Source: CBDCIS01 sp965217565 (GTDB lineage Bacteria; Chloroflexota; Dehalococcoidia; Lucifugimonadales; CATOSD01). From it: a stretch of DNA of 64,000 nucleotides. Where the stretch lies: contig CBDCIS010000003.1 in the NCBI GenBank assembly GCA_965217565.1, forward strand, positions 186,001 through 250,000. The letters are read 5' to 3'. Each line of letters starts with the position of its first letter. The first letter of the stretch is position 1. The position numbers and the translations under genes were made by a program. Of this stretch, positions 16,689 to 25,072 are shown one piece after another. The notes under the pieces are model-generated. The model saw only the letters and a program-made list of their open reading frames with translations, was not told where the DNA came from and ran no database searches.

Positions 16689-17753
16689 TTATGGCAGCGC
16701 CTCGATGAGCTTGCCGTCGCCCAGGGAACCGCGCGCCACTATCTCGCCTATCACTGCCCTAGTCTCCACTCCCGCGTCATCGAGCGCGCGGAGCAGATCA
16801 TCTCGCTTATCCCGCGCAACGCTGATGAGCAGACCGCCCGACGTCTGAGCGTCAGCTAGCAGCAGCTGTTGCGCCTCATCGACGTCTCGATGCCACTTGA
16901 CTAGATGGTCCACCGACTCCAGGTTGCGGTGTGTGCCTCCCGGGGCTATGTTCTCCTGGAGAAGCTCCCAGGCCCCTTCGAGGATGGGAAGCGAGCCGAA
17001 CTCTACCCTGGCTTCGACGCCGCTGGCCTCGACTATCGCCCTGAGATGTCCCAGCAGGCCGAAGCCGGTAACGTCGGCGCAGGCGTTCACGCCGACCCTG
17101 GTCATGGCCTCAGAGGCCGCGCGGTTGAGGGTTCCCATGATACTTACGGCGTTGTCGAGAATCTCGCTGTCAACGCGCTGCTGCTTGCCTGCCGTCGTGA
17201 TTATCCCCGTGCCGAGGGGCTTGGTCAGCACCAGCGAGTCGCCGGCCATCGCGCCCGCGTTGGTAACCTCCATACCAGGCTTGACGACGCCCGTGACCGA
17301 CATGCCGTACTTGGGCTCCTTGTCGTCGACGGTATGCCCGCCGACTATGAGCACGCCGGCCTCCTGCGCCTTCGACGCGCCGCCCTTCAGGATTTCGCCA
17401 AGAATCTCCTTTGGAAGCTCGATGGGGAATCCAACGATGTTGAGCGCCAGCAGAGGCTTACCGCCCATGGCGTAAACGTCGCTCAGTGCGTTGGCAACCG
17501 CTATCTCACCGTACCGGTAGGGGTCATCCACGATTGGCGGGAAGAAGTCCACCGTCTGGATTATCGCCGTATCGTCGTCCATCCTGTAAACCGCGGCATC
17601 GTCCCCTGTGGAAAGCCCCACCAGCAGGTTGGCGTCGGTTACCGTTGGTAGATGGCGCAGAACCTGCGCCAGGTCCGAAGGACTGAACTTGGACGCTCAA
17701 CCGGCGCAGCTTGCCAGTTCAGTTAGCCGGACCTCGTCTCTCAATTGTGTCAC
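16689..17753 (-). CDS. selD: Selenide, water dikinase, predicted selenoprotein (Sec at residue 19)
   Basis: SelD makes monoselenophosphate from selenide and ATP for selenocysteine and selenouridine synthesis. The conventional ORF (start 17621) would lack the first 44 residues, including the catalytic site. Upstream the frame continues through an in-frame TGA at 17697-17699. The segment around it reads LTELASCAG-U-ASKFSP, then TDANLLVG, which aligns with the E. coli SelD N-terminus (GAGCGCKISP, DPNLLVG). U falls where SelD carries Cys or Sec. GTG 17753 follows AGGAGGG by 6 nt, giving 354 aa, the normal length. Downstream motifs include STGDDAAVY, TVDFFPPIVDDP, NALSDVYAMGG, GGHTVDD and ADVTGFGLLGH. 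A SECIS-like hairpin follows the TGA. Confidence 0.9.
17653..17671 (-). promoter_or_regulatory. Bacterial SECIS-like hairpin in selD
   Basis: On the coding strand, TGGCGCAG and CTGCGCCA form a perfect 8-bp stem closed by a GTT loop. The stem starts 25 nt after the TGA and the loop 33 nt after it. Bacterial SECIS elements place a small loop with an early G about 16-37 nt after the UGA, where SelB binds; this fits. The structure was inferred by eye, not folded. Confidence 0.75.
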
Positions 17754-17950
17754 GTCAGCCCTCCTGATTGCCGCCAGGCGAGAGTTTGCCCCGTAGTATG
17801 CCCAAGTATAGCACAAGCCCAACCAACACACCCACCCACGCCGACAATGGATACCGCATCGATTTGGCAGGCGAGCCAATGTCAGGGGCCGTTTGCGGTT
17901 CTGCCGCTTCGCGGGGTAGAATGTGGGCATCAACCTGGAGGAGGTATCAC

Positions 17951-18754
17951 ATGCCAGGATACACAGCCAAAGTCGGGAACGTGGAATTGGTTTCGCTAAC
18001 GGACGGGCAGGGCGCGGGCCCGCCAACGGCCGTCTTCGCGGACAGCACAATCGAGCAGTGGAGGGCAGAATACTCGGAACTGCTAGACAGCGACGAGATG
18101 ATACATCCCCGGTTTGCCTCACTGGCGATGCGCGCGGGTGGCAAGCTCATCGTGGTGGACACGGGCCTGCAGGCCCCGGACGGCAAGCTGCTGGATGAGA
18201 TGAGCCAGAAGGGCGTTGATCGCAACGCCGTTGACCTCGTGGTGTTGAGCCACCTTCACCCCGACCACGTTGGCTGGAACCTGACCGACGGCAGCCCCAC
18301 CTTCCCAAACGCCCGCTACCTGGTTTCCAGGCTGGATTGGGAGTACTGGACCCAGCCGTCGGTGCTGGAGTCGTCCGACCACATCAAGAACCAGGTCATG
18401 CCGCTCGATGAGTTGAACATCCTCGACCTCATGGACGGTGAGTACAGCATCACGGATGAGTTGACGAGCCTGCCGACTCCCGGACACACGCCGGGCCACA
18501 TCTCTATCGTCATATCGTCGGGCGGAGAGCGGGGATTCGTTCTCGCCGACGTCGCCCACAGCCCGGCGCAGGCTCACTACACCGACTGGAATCCCGGATT
18601 CGACATCGACCCTGAAACCTCCAGAAAGACGCGCCACCAGATTCTGGACCGGCTCGAGGCGGAGGGTTCGCTGGTCAACGCGGGACACTTTCCCGATCCC
18701 GGCTTTGGCCGCTTCGTGCGCAGCGGCGGCCGCCGCGTCTGGCAAGGGATATGA
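17951..18754 (+). CDS. Metallo-beta-lactamase-fold hydrolase
   Basis: A 267-aa MBL-fold protein with the signature LSHLHPDHVGWN (HxHxDH), His in TPGHTPGH, Asp in VLADVAHSP and a final His in NAGHFPDPG. This is the dinuclear zinc set of the lactonase/AHL-lactonase-like and related hydrolases. ATG 17951 is preferred because GGAGGAGG lies 7 nt upstream and the fold starts there; the longer frame from 17768 overlaps the selD 5' region and is not conserved-looking. It is divergent from selD. The substrate is unknown. Confidence 0.82.
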   Translation: MPGYTAKVGNVELVSLTDGQGAGPPTAVFADSTIEQWRAEYSELLDSDEMIHPRFASLAMRAGGKLIVVDTGLQAPDGKLLDEMSQKGVDRNAVDLVVLSHLHPDHVGWNLTDGSPTFPNARYLVSRLDWEYWTQPSVLESSDHIKNQVMPLDELNILDLMDGEYSITDELTSLPTPGHTPGHISIVISSGGERGFVLADVAHSPAQAHYTDWNPGFDIDPETSRKTRHQILDRLEAEGSLVNAGHFPDPGFGRFVRSGGRRVWQGI

Positions 18755-18840
18755 CGGCAGAGGCGCGCCGGCGTATGCGGGGCCTCTAGGCAGCCGGCCG
18801 GCGCTTGCTGGAGCGCGCGGCGCGAACCCGGTTCGATGGG

Positions 18841-19530
18841 ATGCTAGCTGAAGTGGTGTCTAGGATAGTCAGCGCCAAAAGGGGGATGCTGTCCGCCCTG
18901 GCGCTTGCGGCGATCGCCGCCGTTGTGGGCGCGGCCTGCGGCGGCCCGGAGCTGCCGCCGGAAGAGGAGGCGCGCGCCGAGTATGAGCGCGGCCTTGAGT
19001 TCCAGGAGCAGGGCAACCTAGCGAGGGCGTTGGAAGCCTACGACGCAGCCCTCGAGATCTATCCGAGACTTGCCGAGGCCTACTCCGAACGCGGGTTCAT
19101 CTACCACAGCGGGAACGACAACAGAAGGGCCCTTGCCAATCTCAATCGCGCCATAGACTTGGACTCGGAGTTGGCGGCGGCCTACAACTATCGAGGGCTG
19201 GTCTTCGACGAGCTCGAGGACACCGAGAACGCCCTGCTCAACTTCAGCAAGGCCATCCAGATAGACCCCAACATGAAGGACGCCTACCTCAACCGCGCAA
19301 GGGTAAACTTCAACGCGGAGGAGTTGGACGCCGCCGCTGAAGACCTCACATCCGCAATATCGCTCGACTCGCGGGACGCCAGGCTCTACTTCATTCGAGG
19401 TCAGGTTTATCTTCGCCTCGAAGACGAGGCCAGGGCCATCGCGGACCTCGAACAGGTCCTGGGCCTGACCGAAGACGAGACCCTGGTGGTTCCCGCCAAG
19501 CAACTGCTTTCAGCCCTGAGATTGAGATAG
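18841..19530 (+). CDS. TPR-repeat lipoprotein
   Basis: About 229 aa: a signal peptide with lipobox AAVVGAAC, then four or five tetratricopeptide repeats (ARAEYERGLEFQEQGNLARALEAYD, LAEAYSERGFIYHSGN and so on in outline, each with the W/Y-G-A-Y-A spacing). It is likely anchored on the outer face of the membrane and used for protein-protein contact. ATG 18841 has a weak ribosome site; GTG 18856 or ATG 18886 would also keep the signal peptide. The MFS gene follows 11 nt downstream. It is similar in design to the lipoprotein at 12558-13148. Confidence 0.78.
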   Translation: MLAEVVSRIVSAKRGMLSALALAAIAAVVGAACGGPELPPEEEARAEYERGLEFQEQGNLARALEAYDAALEIYPRLAEAYSERGFIYHSGNDNRRALANLNRAIDLDSELAAAYNYRGLVFDELEDTENALLNFSKAIQIDPNMKDAYLNRARVNFNAEELDAAAEDLTSAISLDSRDARLYFIRGQVYLRLEDEARAIADLEQVLGLTEDETLVVPAKQLLSALRLR

Positions 19531-19541
19531 GCTGAATCCAC

Positions 19542-20795
19542 GTGAAGGCTGGACAGGCGCTCACAGCGGGAATCGTCCATTGGCTGGAGGGTGACGATAA
19601 GCGAGGCCTCATCTGGCTGGCGCTGATGGCGCTGATGCTGTTCGCCCTCTTGCTGCCGTTTGCCAGCTACGTAGCCGCGCTGCCCTTCGTCCAGGACGAG
19701 TGGCAGGTCAACAACACGCAGGCGGCGGTAATCTTCTCCGCGTTCCAGGCCGGCTTCGCGGCCGCGGCCCTGCTGGTCATCCCGCTCACCGACCGTATAA
19801 ACGCCAGGCACATCCTCCTCGCGTCCGCGACGACCTCGGCTATAGCCAACGCGTTGTTCCCGCTTGTGGCGCAGGAGGTGGTCACCGCTTCGATTCTGAG
19901 GGCCATCGCCGGCGCGGGACTCGTGGGCGTATATGTGCCGGGGCTGAGAATCATCTCCGAGCGGTTTGCGGACGCGGGCCGCGGCATGGCGATGGGCCTG
20001 TTCGTCACGGCGTTCTACGCGGGCAACGGCGTATCGCTGATCGCGACCGGCGGGCTGATGAACTGGCTCTCCTGGCGCGAGGCGTACCTGGCGCTTTCGC
20101 TGGCGTCCTTCGTCGGTCTGCCGCTTGCCTACCTGCTGCTGCGTGGTCTGCGCCACACGGCGGCAGCCGGGTCGGCTGTAGGACGGCTCGACCTGGGCGT
20201 GCTGAAGAACAGGCCCGCGCGCTACTACATCCTCGGCTACACGCTTCACGCGGCGGAGTTGTACGTAGTGCGAGTGTGGCTGCCCACGTTCCTGATGGCC
20301 GTGCTGGTAGCCAGGGGAGTCGAGAACGCGCAGGCCGCGGCCACCGCCGCCGCTGTGGGAGGTATTGCGCTGGCGGCCGGCTCGGTCGGGCCGGTGATGG
20401 GCGGAGCAATCTCGGACAGGTGGGGCAGAGCGACGTCCGCCGCCATGATATTCGCCCTGAGCGGACTGTGCTCGTGGCTGATCGGATGGATGGGCGGCTT
20501 CCCCTGGCCCCTCATCGTCGGAGTCGCCGTCGTTTACGGCTGGGCCATATCCGCCGATTCCGCCATCTACTCCACCGCCGTCACCGAGGTGGCCGAGCCG
20601 CAGCGCCTGGGTTCGACCATGGCCATGCAGTCGTTCCTGGGCTTCATGGGCGGCGTAATAGGCCCAATCATAGTGGGAGGAGTCCTCGACATCGCCCCCG
20701 AGTCCCTGAAATGGGGCGCGGGCTTCTCCGTCACCGGCCTGCTGGCCATAGCCGCGGTGCTAGGGCTGTGGCGGCTGCGGACGACACCGCGCTGA
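19542..20795 (+). CDS. MFS transporter
   Basis: A 417-aa integral membrane protein with about 12 hydrophobic segments and a cytoplasmic loop after helix 2 (PLTDRINARHIL) that matches the MFS D-R-x-[GN]-x-[RK] signature loosely. A second copy in the C-half is GAISDRWGRATSA. Helix 4-5 contains RAIAGAGLVGVYVPG. It is related in outline to cyanate/nitrate- or organic-anion-type MFS carriers, but no substrate residues are diagnostic. It starts with GTG at 19542, immediately after the TPR lipoprotein gene, with which it is probably co-transcribed. Confidence 0.82.
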   Translation: MKAGQALTAGIVHWLEGDDKRGLIWLALMALMLFALLLPFASYVAALPFVQDEWQVNNTQAAVIFSAFQAGFAAAALLVIPLTDRINARHILLASATTSAIANALFPLVAQEVVTASILRAIAGAGLVGVYVPGLRIISERFADAGRGMAMGLFVTAFYAGNGVSLIATGGLMNWLSWREAYLALSLASFVGLPLAYLLLRGLRHTAAAGSAVGRLDLGVLKNRPARYYILGYTLHAAELYVVRVWLPTFLMAVLVARGVENAQAAATAAAVGGIALAAGSVGPVMGGAISDRWGRATSAAMIFALSGLCSWLIGWMGGFPWPLIVGVAVVYGWAISADSAIYSTAVTEVAEPQRLGSTMAMQSFLGFMGGVIGPIIVGGVLDIAPESLKWGAGFSVTGLLAIAAVLGLWRLRTTPR

Positions 20796-20872
20796 TGTAC
20801 AATCTGTAAACACTGAAGTCGGATGAGGCAGGGGCAGCCATGGAATCTGCGATGCAGGGAGGCGAACAAACG

Positions 20873-21079
20873 ATGAAACGAGTGATCACGGCGAGCGTGC
20901 ATAGGGAGGGCCAGTGGTACGTAGCGCAGGCACTGGACGTGGATGTAGCCAGCCAGGGGAAGTCGGAGGATGAAGCGTTGGCGAATCTGGCAGAGGCATT
21001 ACAGCTTCATTTCGAGCCGCCGCGCCCCACGGTCGCACCCCAGATTCGCCGCGTCGAGGTAGAAGTTGCCGCCTGCTAG
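20873..21079 (+). CDS. hicB: HicB-like antitoxin
   Basis: A 68-aa partial RNase-H-fold protein of the HicB family. VITASVHREGQWYVAQALDVDVASQG is the three-stranded sheet in outline, and SEDEALANLAEALQLHFE the helix. There is no visible DNA-binding domain at the C-terminus. ATG 20873 follows AGGGAGG; the frame from 20840 is less likely. The stop overlaps the TTG start of the hicA-like toxin by 14 bp. Antitoxin-first order is the reverse of the classical hicAB operon but is common for this short HicB type. Confidence 0.8.
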   Translation: MKRVITASVHREGQWYVAQALDVDVASQGKSEDEALANLAEALQLHFEPPRPTVAPQIRRVEVEVAAC

Positions 21080-21596
21080 ACCGCTGCCCTATCGGGAGGT
21101 CGCGCGGAAACTCACGACAGCAGGGTTCGCAGTGGTCAGTCAGAAAGGTAGCCACGTCAAGTTCGCCAAAGAGACCTGCGAAGGTGTCCTTACAGCCATT
21201 ATGCCGCGTCATAGAGAAGTGGCTGTAGGCACTTTGCGTAGCATACTACGGCAGGCCGCTTCTTGCGAGACTCGGTGTGCCGGACCACCTTCCACTGTTT
21301 GCAGAAGACTCACCCTTTTCCTCTCCCCCTTCCAGCCGCACCAGCCGACGCCCTGGCTCCGCCTACCGCCCGCGGTACCGCATCCCTCGCAGCTTGCGGC
21401 CTATGCGGGCAAGCTCCGGCAACACCCCGGATTGACCTATCCCGAGGAACCTGCGATAGCAGTCCTCAACCGTAGCGAACGGAAACTCACTACCGGATTC
21501 GTGATCGGCTGGACCTCTTTGAGCATTGAGTTCCTTCATGGCGCAAGGCAGAGTCTTGACCATGAATGCCTCTTCACTTTGTTTGAGTCTTCGTGA
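21066..21596 (+). CDS. hicA: HicA-like toxin with anomalous C-terminal extension
   Basis: Residues 6-64 form a complete HicA double-stranded-RNA-binding-like fold: LPYREVARKLTTAGF, SQKGSHVKF with the catalytic His, then IMPRHREVAVGTLRSILRQA. HicA cleaves mRNA and is neutralised by HicB. Normal HicA ends within about 15 residues of that helix. Here the frame runs on for some 110 residues with no HicA resemblance and overlaps the 3' end of the convergent gene at 21363. Loss of the natural stop or a frameshift near 21255-21300 is likely, so the toxin may be altered. TTG 21066 is the start, overlapping hicB. Confidence 0.65.
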   Translation: MPPARPLPYREVARKLTTAGFAVVSQKGSHVKFAKETCEGVLTAIMPRHREVAVGTLRSILRQAASCETRCAGPPSTVCRRLTLFLSPFQPHQPTPWLRLPPAVPHPSQLAAYAGKLRQHPGLTYPEEPAIAVLNRSERKLTTGFVIGWTSLSIEFLHGARQSLDHECLFTLFESS

Positions 21597-22982
21597 AGTC
21601 GAGAAGTCCCTGAAGAAGGGGCGCTCGCAAATATTGATGAATTCCCACACATTCGGGGATGAGCGTATCGGGTGTTTAGCGACCTTGTCCACGTAACTCT
21701 GAATCTCCGGGTACGCTTCCTTGCTCTCCTCCAAAGGTTGCCAGATAAACTCATAACACATCTCTTCCGTTGCTCTGAGCAATTCGTTGAGAATCGACTC
21801 TCGACGCACCCTCCCGCTTGAGTTCCAGGTCTGGTCTGCGGATGTTAGTGCCTCCTGAGCGCGTGGAGGCAAGGCTAGCCAGTCATTGCGAAAGAAGTAG
21901 TTCTTCAGACGATCTTCCGCCGCAGTCCTTTGGCTCAGATCAAGAAACGCTTGCAACTCGCGTGGGCTGAGTTGGGCGCTTGCCCACGCATGAGCGCCAT
22001 GCCAGTATTCACTCCATGTTAGCGGGCCGCTCTGTTCATCCGTGGTTTCGTCCTCAACACCGGACACATTCCAGGCATATGCCAATGTCTTGCAGTCCGC
22101 GGCGACCTGTGCCCAATCTTCAAAGGATGCTTTTTTTGCTTTAACTAGCTCAAAAGTGGACTTTGCCTCTTTCAGCGAAATCTGCAACCCTGTCAAGTGG
22201 CCTTCCAGAATGGACCGCAACTGGGATTCTACTGCGCCTACTCCTTCAAGGTCTTCCGCATCGTATCGTTGCTCCATAGGAATTTCATTGTAGGCAACAG
22301 CTGAATCGTAGTAAATCGCCGCTTCGGCCAGGTAGTGGAGCGCACGAGTGTAATCTCCGCTATTGCGACTGGCGCGACCTAGCTCCACGAATGCCAGCGC
22401 GGAAACGGCGATCAGTGAGGTATCGAATGCGGGACCATCGAACGAGTCCAGCCTTTTCCTGACCCCCAAAAGCCGCTTCATCGTGCGCTCGACTTCATTC
22501 AGGCAGCCCACAACCTCTTCAGACAGGCCGTCACTCTGCTTGAGTCTGAAGGCTCGCGCAGCAGCGATATGGAGATGTATCGAAAGCTTGTCATTTCTTG
22601 GCCCATCATCAATGTCGGGTTCGTAGGGCGCGCGGTGTCGCTTTTCCAGATACTCGAGCAACTCCAGCATCAACCCTTCATGTTGCGGCGACAGTCGTTC
22701 TGCCAGATCTTCAGTAGTCCGCCATCCTGAGACGTCTATTCTCGATACTCGAGGATAATACTGACTCCAGAACAGCTCGAGAGCATCATCTATCGGATTA
22801 CGCGCGCCACCTGGGAGCGGCTCATCGACGCCTACCATGAAAGGCGCTAGGTGAGCTACATCCAACCGATAATCGGACCGCCAATCCTGTGTTTTGTCAT
22901 CTGGGATCGGAAAACCGAAACTCGTTTGCGCCATCAACTGCTTCCACTTCTCGCACATGTCTTGCAGTTCAGTGTCTGTCAT
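21363..22982 (-). CDS. Hypothetical protein, 539 aa, largely helical
   Basis: Not recognised. The product is soluble, acidic and mostly alpha-helical, without signal peptide or membrane segments. A central stretch (about residues 190-260) has TPR-like spacing (AFVELGRASRNSGDYTRALHYLAEAAIYYDSAV in outline). No catalytic motif is evident. The DNA is less GC-rich than the flanking housekeeping genes, and the gene sits alone between hicBA and tyrS, suggesting lateral acquisition. ATG 22982 is used. A role in defence or stress is possible from the location only and is not supported by sequence. Confidence 0.6.
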   Translation of the reverse strand: MTDTELQDMCEKWKQLMAQTSFGFPIPDDKTQDWRSDYRLDVAHLAPFMVGVDEPLPGGARNPIDDALELFWSQYYPRVSRIDVSGWRTTEDLAERLSPQHEGLMLELLEYLEKRHRAPYEPDIDDGPRNDKLSIHLHIAAARAFRLKQSDGLSEEVVGCLNEVERTMKRLLGVRKRLDSFDGPAFDTSLIAVSALAFVELGRASRNSGDYTRALHYLAEAAIYYDSAVAYNEIPMEQRYDAEDLEGVGAVESQLRSILEGHLTGLQISLKEAKSTFELVKAKKASFEDWAQVAADCKTLAYAWNVSGVEDETTDEQSGPLTWSEYWHGAHAWASAQLSPRELQAFLDLSQRTAAEDRLKNYFFRNDWLALPPRAQEALTSADQTWNSSGRVRRESILNELLRATEEMCYEFIWQPLEESKEAYPEIQSYVDKVAKHPIRSSPNVWEFINICERPFFRDFSTSRRLKQSEEAFMVKTLPCAMKELNAQRGPADHESGSEFPFATVEDCYRRFLGIGQSGVLPELARIGRKLRGMRYRGR

Positions 22983-23060
22983 ATCCGCTCCCGCGTACCT
23001 GCGAATCCTTCTGGCATTTGATTAGATACTTGACGTCCAAAACACTGGGCGACTCCCGCT

Positions 23061-24377
23061 TCACCCCTGCAGTCGCACTAGGCGGCGCTCCCTGGCGCCG
23101 CGGCGCAGTATGAGGACGCGGCCTTCGATGGCGTCTTCGAGGCGGACGCTGTGGCGCGCGTCGGATACGCGCTGGTTGCCCAGCGTGATACCGTTGCCCT
23201 GCATGAGGCGGCGGGCCTCGCTGCGGGAGGAGGCCAGGCCGGTTAGCGTTAGAAGCTCTTGGAGGGCTACGCCGTCGCCCTCGAGCCTTTCGCGGGGGAT
23301 GGTCGATGACGGCACGTCCTGGAAGATGTCCAGGAGTTCGTCCGCGCTCAGGCCGGAGATGTCGCCGCCGAACAGCACGTCCGTGGCCGCCCGCGCCTTC
23401 CGCAGGCCCGGCTCTCCGTGAGTCATGCGCGTGACCTCGGCGGCCAGGCGTTGCTGCGCCTCGCGCTTCTCCGGCTGCGTTGCGGCCCGCTCCTCGAACT
23501 CGCCAATTTCGTCCTGCTCCATCAGGGTGAAGCATCGCATCAGCCCGACGGCGTCGGCGTCGGCGGTGTTCAGCCAGAACTGGTAGAACTGGAAGGGCGA
23601 GGTCTTCTCCGCGTCGAGCCACACCGCGCCCGCCTCCGTCTTGCCGAACTTGTTGCCGGACGAGTCAGTGATTAGCGGGGCGACCAGCGCGTGCGCCTGC
23701 CCTCCTCGCGCCCGGCGAATCAGGTCCACGCCCGCCGTGATGTTGCCCCACTGGTCGCTCCCTCCCATCTGGAGCACGCAGCCGTAGCGGTCGAACAGCG
23801 TCAGGTAGTCATACGACTGCAGCAGCATATAGCTGAACTCGGTGTAGGAGATCCCGTGATGCAAGCGGCTCTGTACGGAGTCTTTGGCGAGCATGTAGTT
23901 GATGCTGAAGTGCTTGCCAACGTCCCGCAGGAAGTCGAGCGCGCCTATCCGGTCCAGCCAATCCAGGTTGCTGACCATGAGCGCGGCGTTGTCTCTGGCG
24001 TCGAAGTCCAGGAAGCGCGCCAGTTGGAGCTTGATGCCCTCCAGGTTCGCCTCCATGTCCTCCCGCGTGAGCAGTGGACGCTCTTGGGTCTTGCCGCCGG
24101 GATCGCCTATCAACCCGGTGCCACCACCCGCGATGGCGATAGGCGTGTGACCGTGCCGCTGCATTCGGACTAACAGCATTATCACGAGAAGATTGCCTAT
24201 GTGCAGGCTGTCCGCCGTGGGGTCGAAGCCGATGTACGCGGGAATCTTCTCGCGGGCCAGGAGCTCCTCCAGTCCGGGTGTGAACAACTCATACCCGTCT
24301 TCAGTGACGTGAATCAGCCCCCGCCACCGGAGCTCGTCGATGACCGTGTGAGTGGTCTGCTGGGTGGCTTGCGCCAT
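23061..24377 (-). CDS. tyrS: Tyrosyl-tRNA synthetase
   Basis: A 438-aa class I synthetase that charges tRNA-Tyr. The HIGH box appears as DSLHIGNLL near residue 57. Tyr-binding residues are seen in YMLLQSYDYLTLF and QMGGSDQWGNI, and KMSKS as NKFGKTEAG (KFGKT form, as in TyrRS). A C-terminal S4 RNA-binding domain begins about residue 365 (LQELLTLTGLASSRSEARRLM in outline). ATG 24377 follows AGAGGAGGAAA. It is the last gene of a minus-strand operon with rpe, argH and the MaoC-like gene. Confidence 0.95.
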   Translation of the reverse strand: MAQATQQTTHTVIDELRWRGLIHVTEDGYELFTPGLEELLAREKIPAYIGFDPTADSLHIGNLLVIMLLVRMQRHGHTPIAIAGGGTGLIGDPGGKTQERPLLTREDMEANLEGIKLQLARFLDFDARDNAALMVSNLDWLDRIGALDFLRDVGKHFSINYMLAKDSVQSRLHHGISYTEFSYMLLQSYDYLTLFDRYGCVLQMGGSDQWGNITAGVDLIRRARGGQAHALVAPLITDSSGNKFGKTEAGAVWLDAEKTSPFQFYQFWLNTADADAVGLMRCFTLMEQDEIGEFEERAATQPEKREAQQRLAAEVTRMTHGEPGLRKARAATDVLFGGDISGLSADELLDIFQDVPSSTIPRERLEGDGVALQELLTLTGLASSRSEARRLMQGNGITLGNQRVSDARHSVRLEDAIEGRVLILRRGARERRLVRLQG

Positions 24378-24397
24378 AGGTTTCCTCCTCTGCCCTA

Positions 24398-25072
24398 CTA
24401 CTGGGCTATGCTCTCCCTGAGTCGCCTGATGGCGTCGGCCACGCTGGTCTGGCTGTTATAGACCGCCGACCCGGCGACCAACACGCTTGCGCCCGCCTCT
24501 GCCACGGCGCTGGCCGTGTTCGCGCTGACGCCGCCGTCAACCTCGAGGTCGGCGGGCAGGCCGCGTTCATCCAGCAGCGCGCGCATTCGCCTTATCTTAT
24601 CGACCATGCCGCCGATAAACGTCTGGCCGCCGAAGCCAGGATTGACGGTCATCACCAGTACCTGGTCGAGATCCGGCAGAACCTCTTCGACGGCAGACAG
24701 TGGAGTGGCCGGGTTCAGCGCGACGCCCGCCCTCGCGCCGGTCTCCCTTATCTGGTGGACCACGCGGTGCAGGTGAGCGCACGCCTCCGCGTGAACGGTG
24801 ACGATGTCCGCGCCTGACTCCACGAACTCGGCGATGAACCGCTCGGGCGAGGCGATCATCATGTGTAGGTCTAGGGGCAGCGTGGTCCAGGGCCTGATTG
24901 CCCGGACGACCAGCGGCCCCATGGTGATGTTCGGCACGAAGTGGCCGTCCATGATGTCAACGTGAATGTAGTCGGCGCCGCCTTCCTCGGCCTCAGCCAC
25001 CTGCTGGCCCAGCCGGCCAAAGTCCGCCGAGAGAATGGAGGGCGCGATCTTGATGCGGGCTTCAGACGCCAT
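24398..25072 (-). CDS. rpe: Ribulose-phosphate 3-epimerase
   Basis: A 224-aa TIM-barrel enzyme interconverting ribulose-5-phosphate and xylulose-5-phosphate in the pentose phosphate pathway. Diagnostic segments are KIAPSILSADFGRL (Ser and Asp), YIHVDIMDGHFVPN (metal-binding His and catalytic Asp), LDLHMM, VMTVNPGFGGQ and LEVDGGVSANTA with the second catalytic Asp. The length is normal. Its start overlaps the argH stop by 11 bp, so it is translationally coupled, and tyrS follows 20 nt downstream. Confidence 0.95.
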   Translation of the reverse strand: MASEARIKIAPSILSADFGRLGQQVAEAEEGGADYIHVDIMDGHFVPNITMGPLVVRAIRPWTTLPLDLHMMIASPERFIAEFVESGADIVTVHAEACAHLHRVVHQIRETGARAGVALNPATPLSAVEEVLPDLDQVLVMTVNPGFGGQTFIGGMVDKIRRMRALLDERGLPADLEVDGGVSANTASAVAEAGASVLVAGSAVYNSQTSVADAIRRLRESIAQ

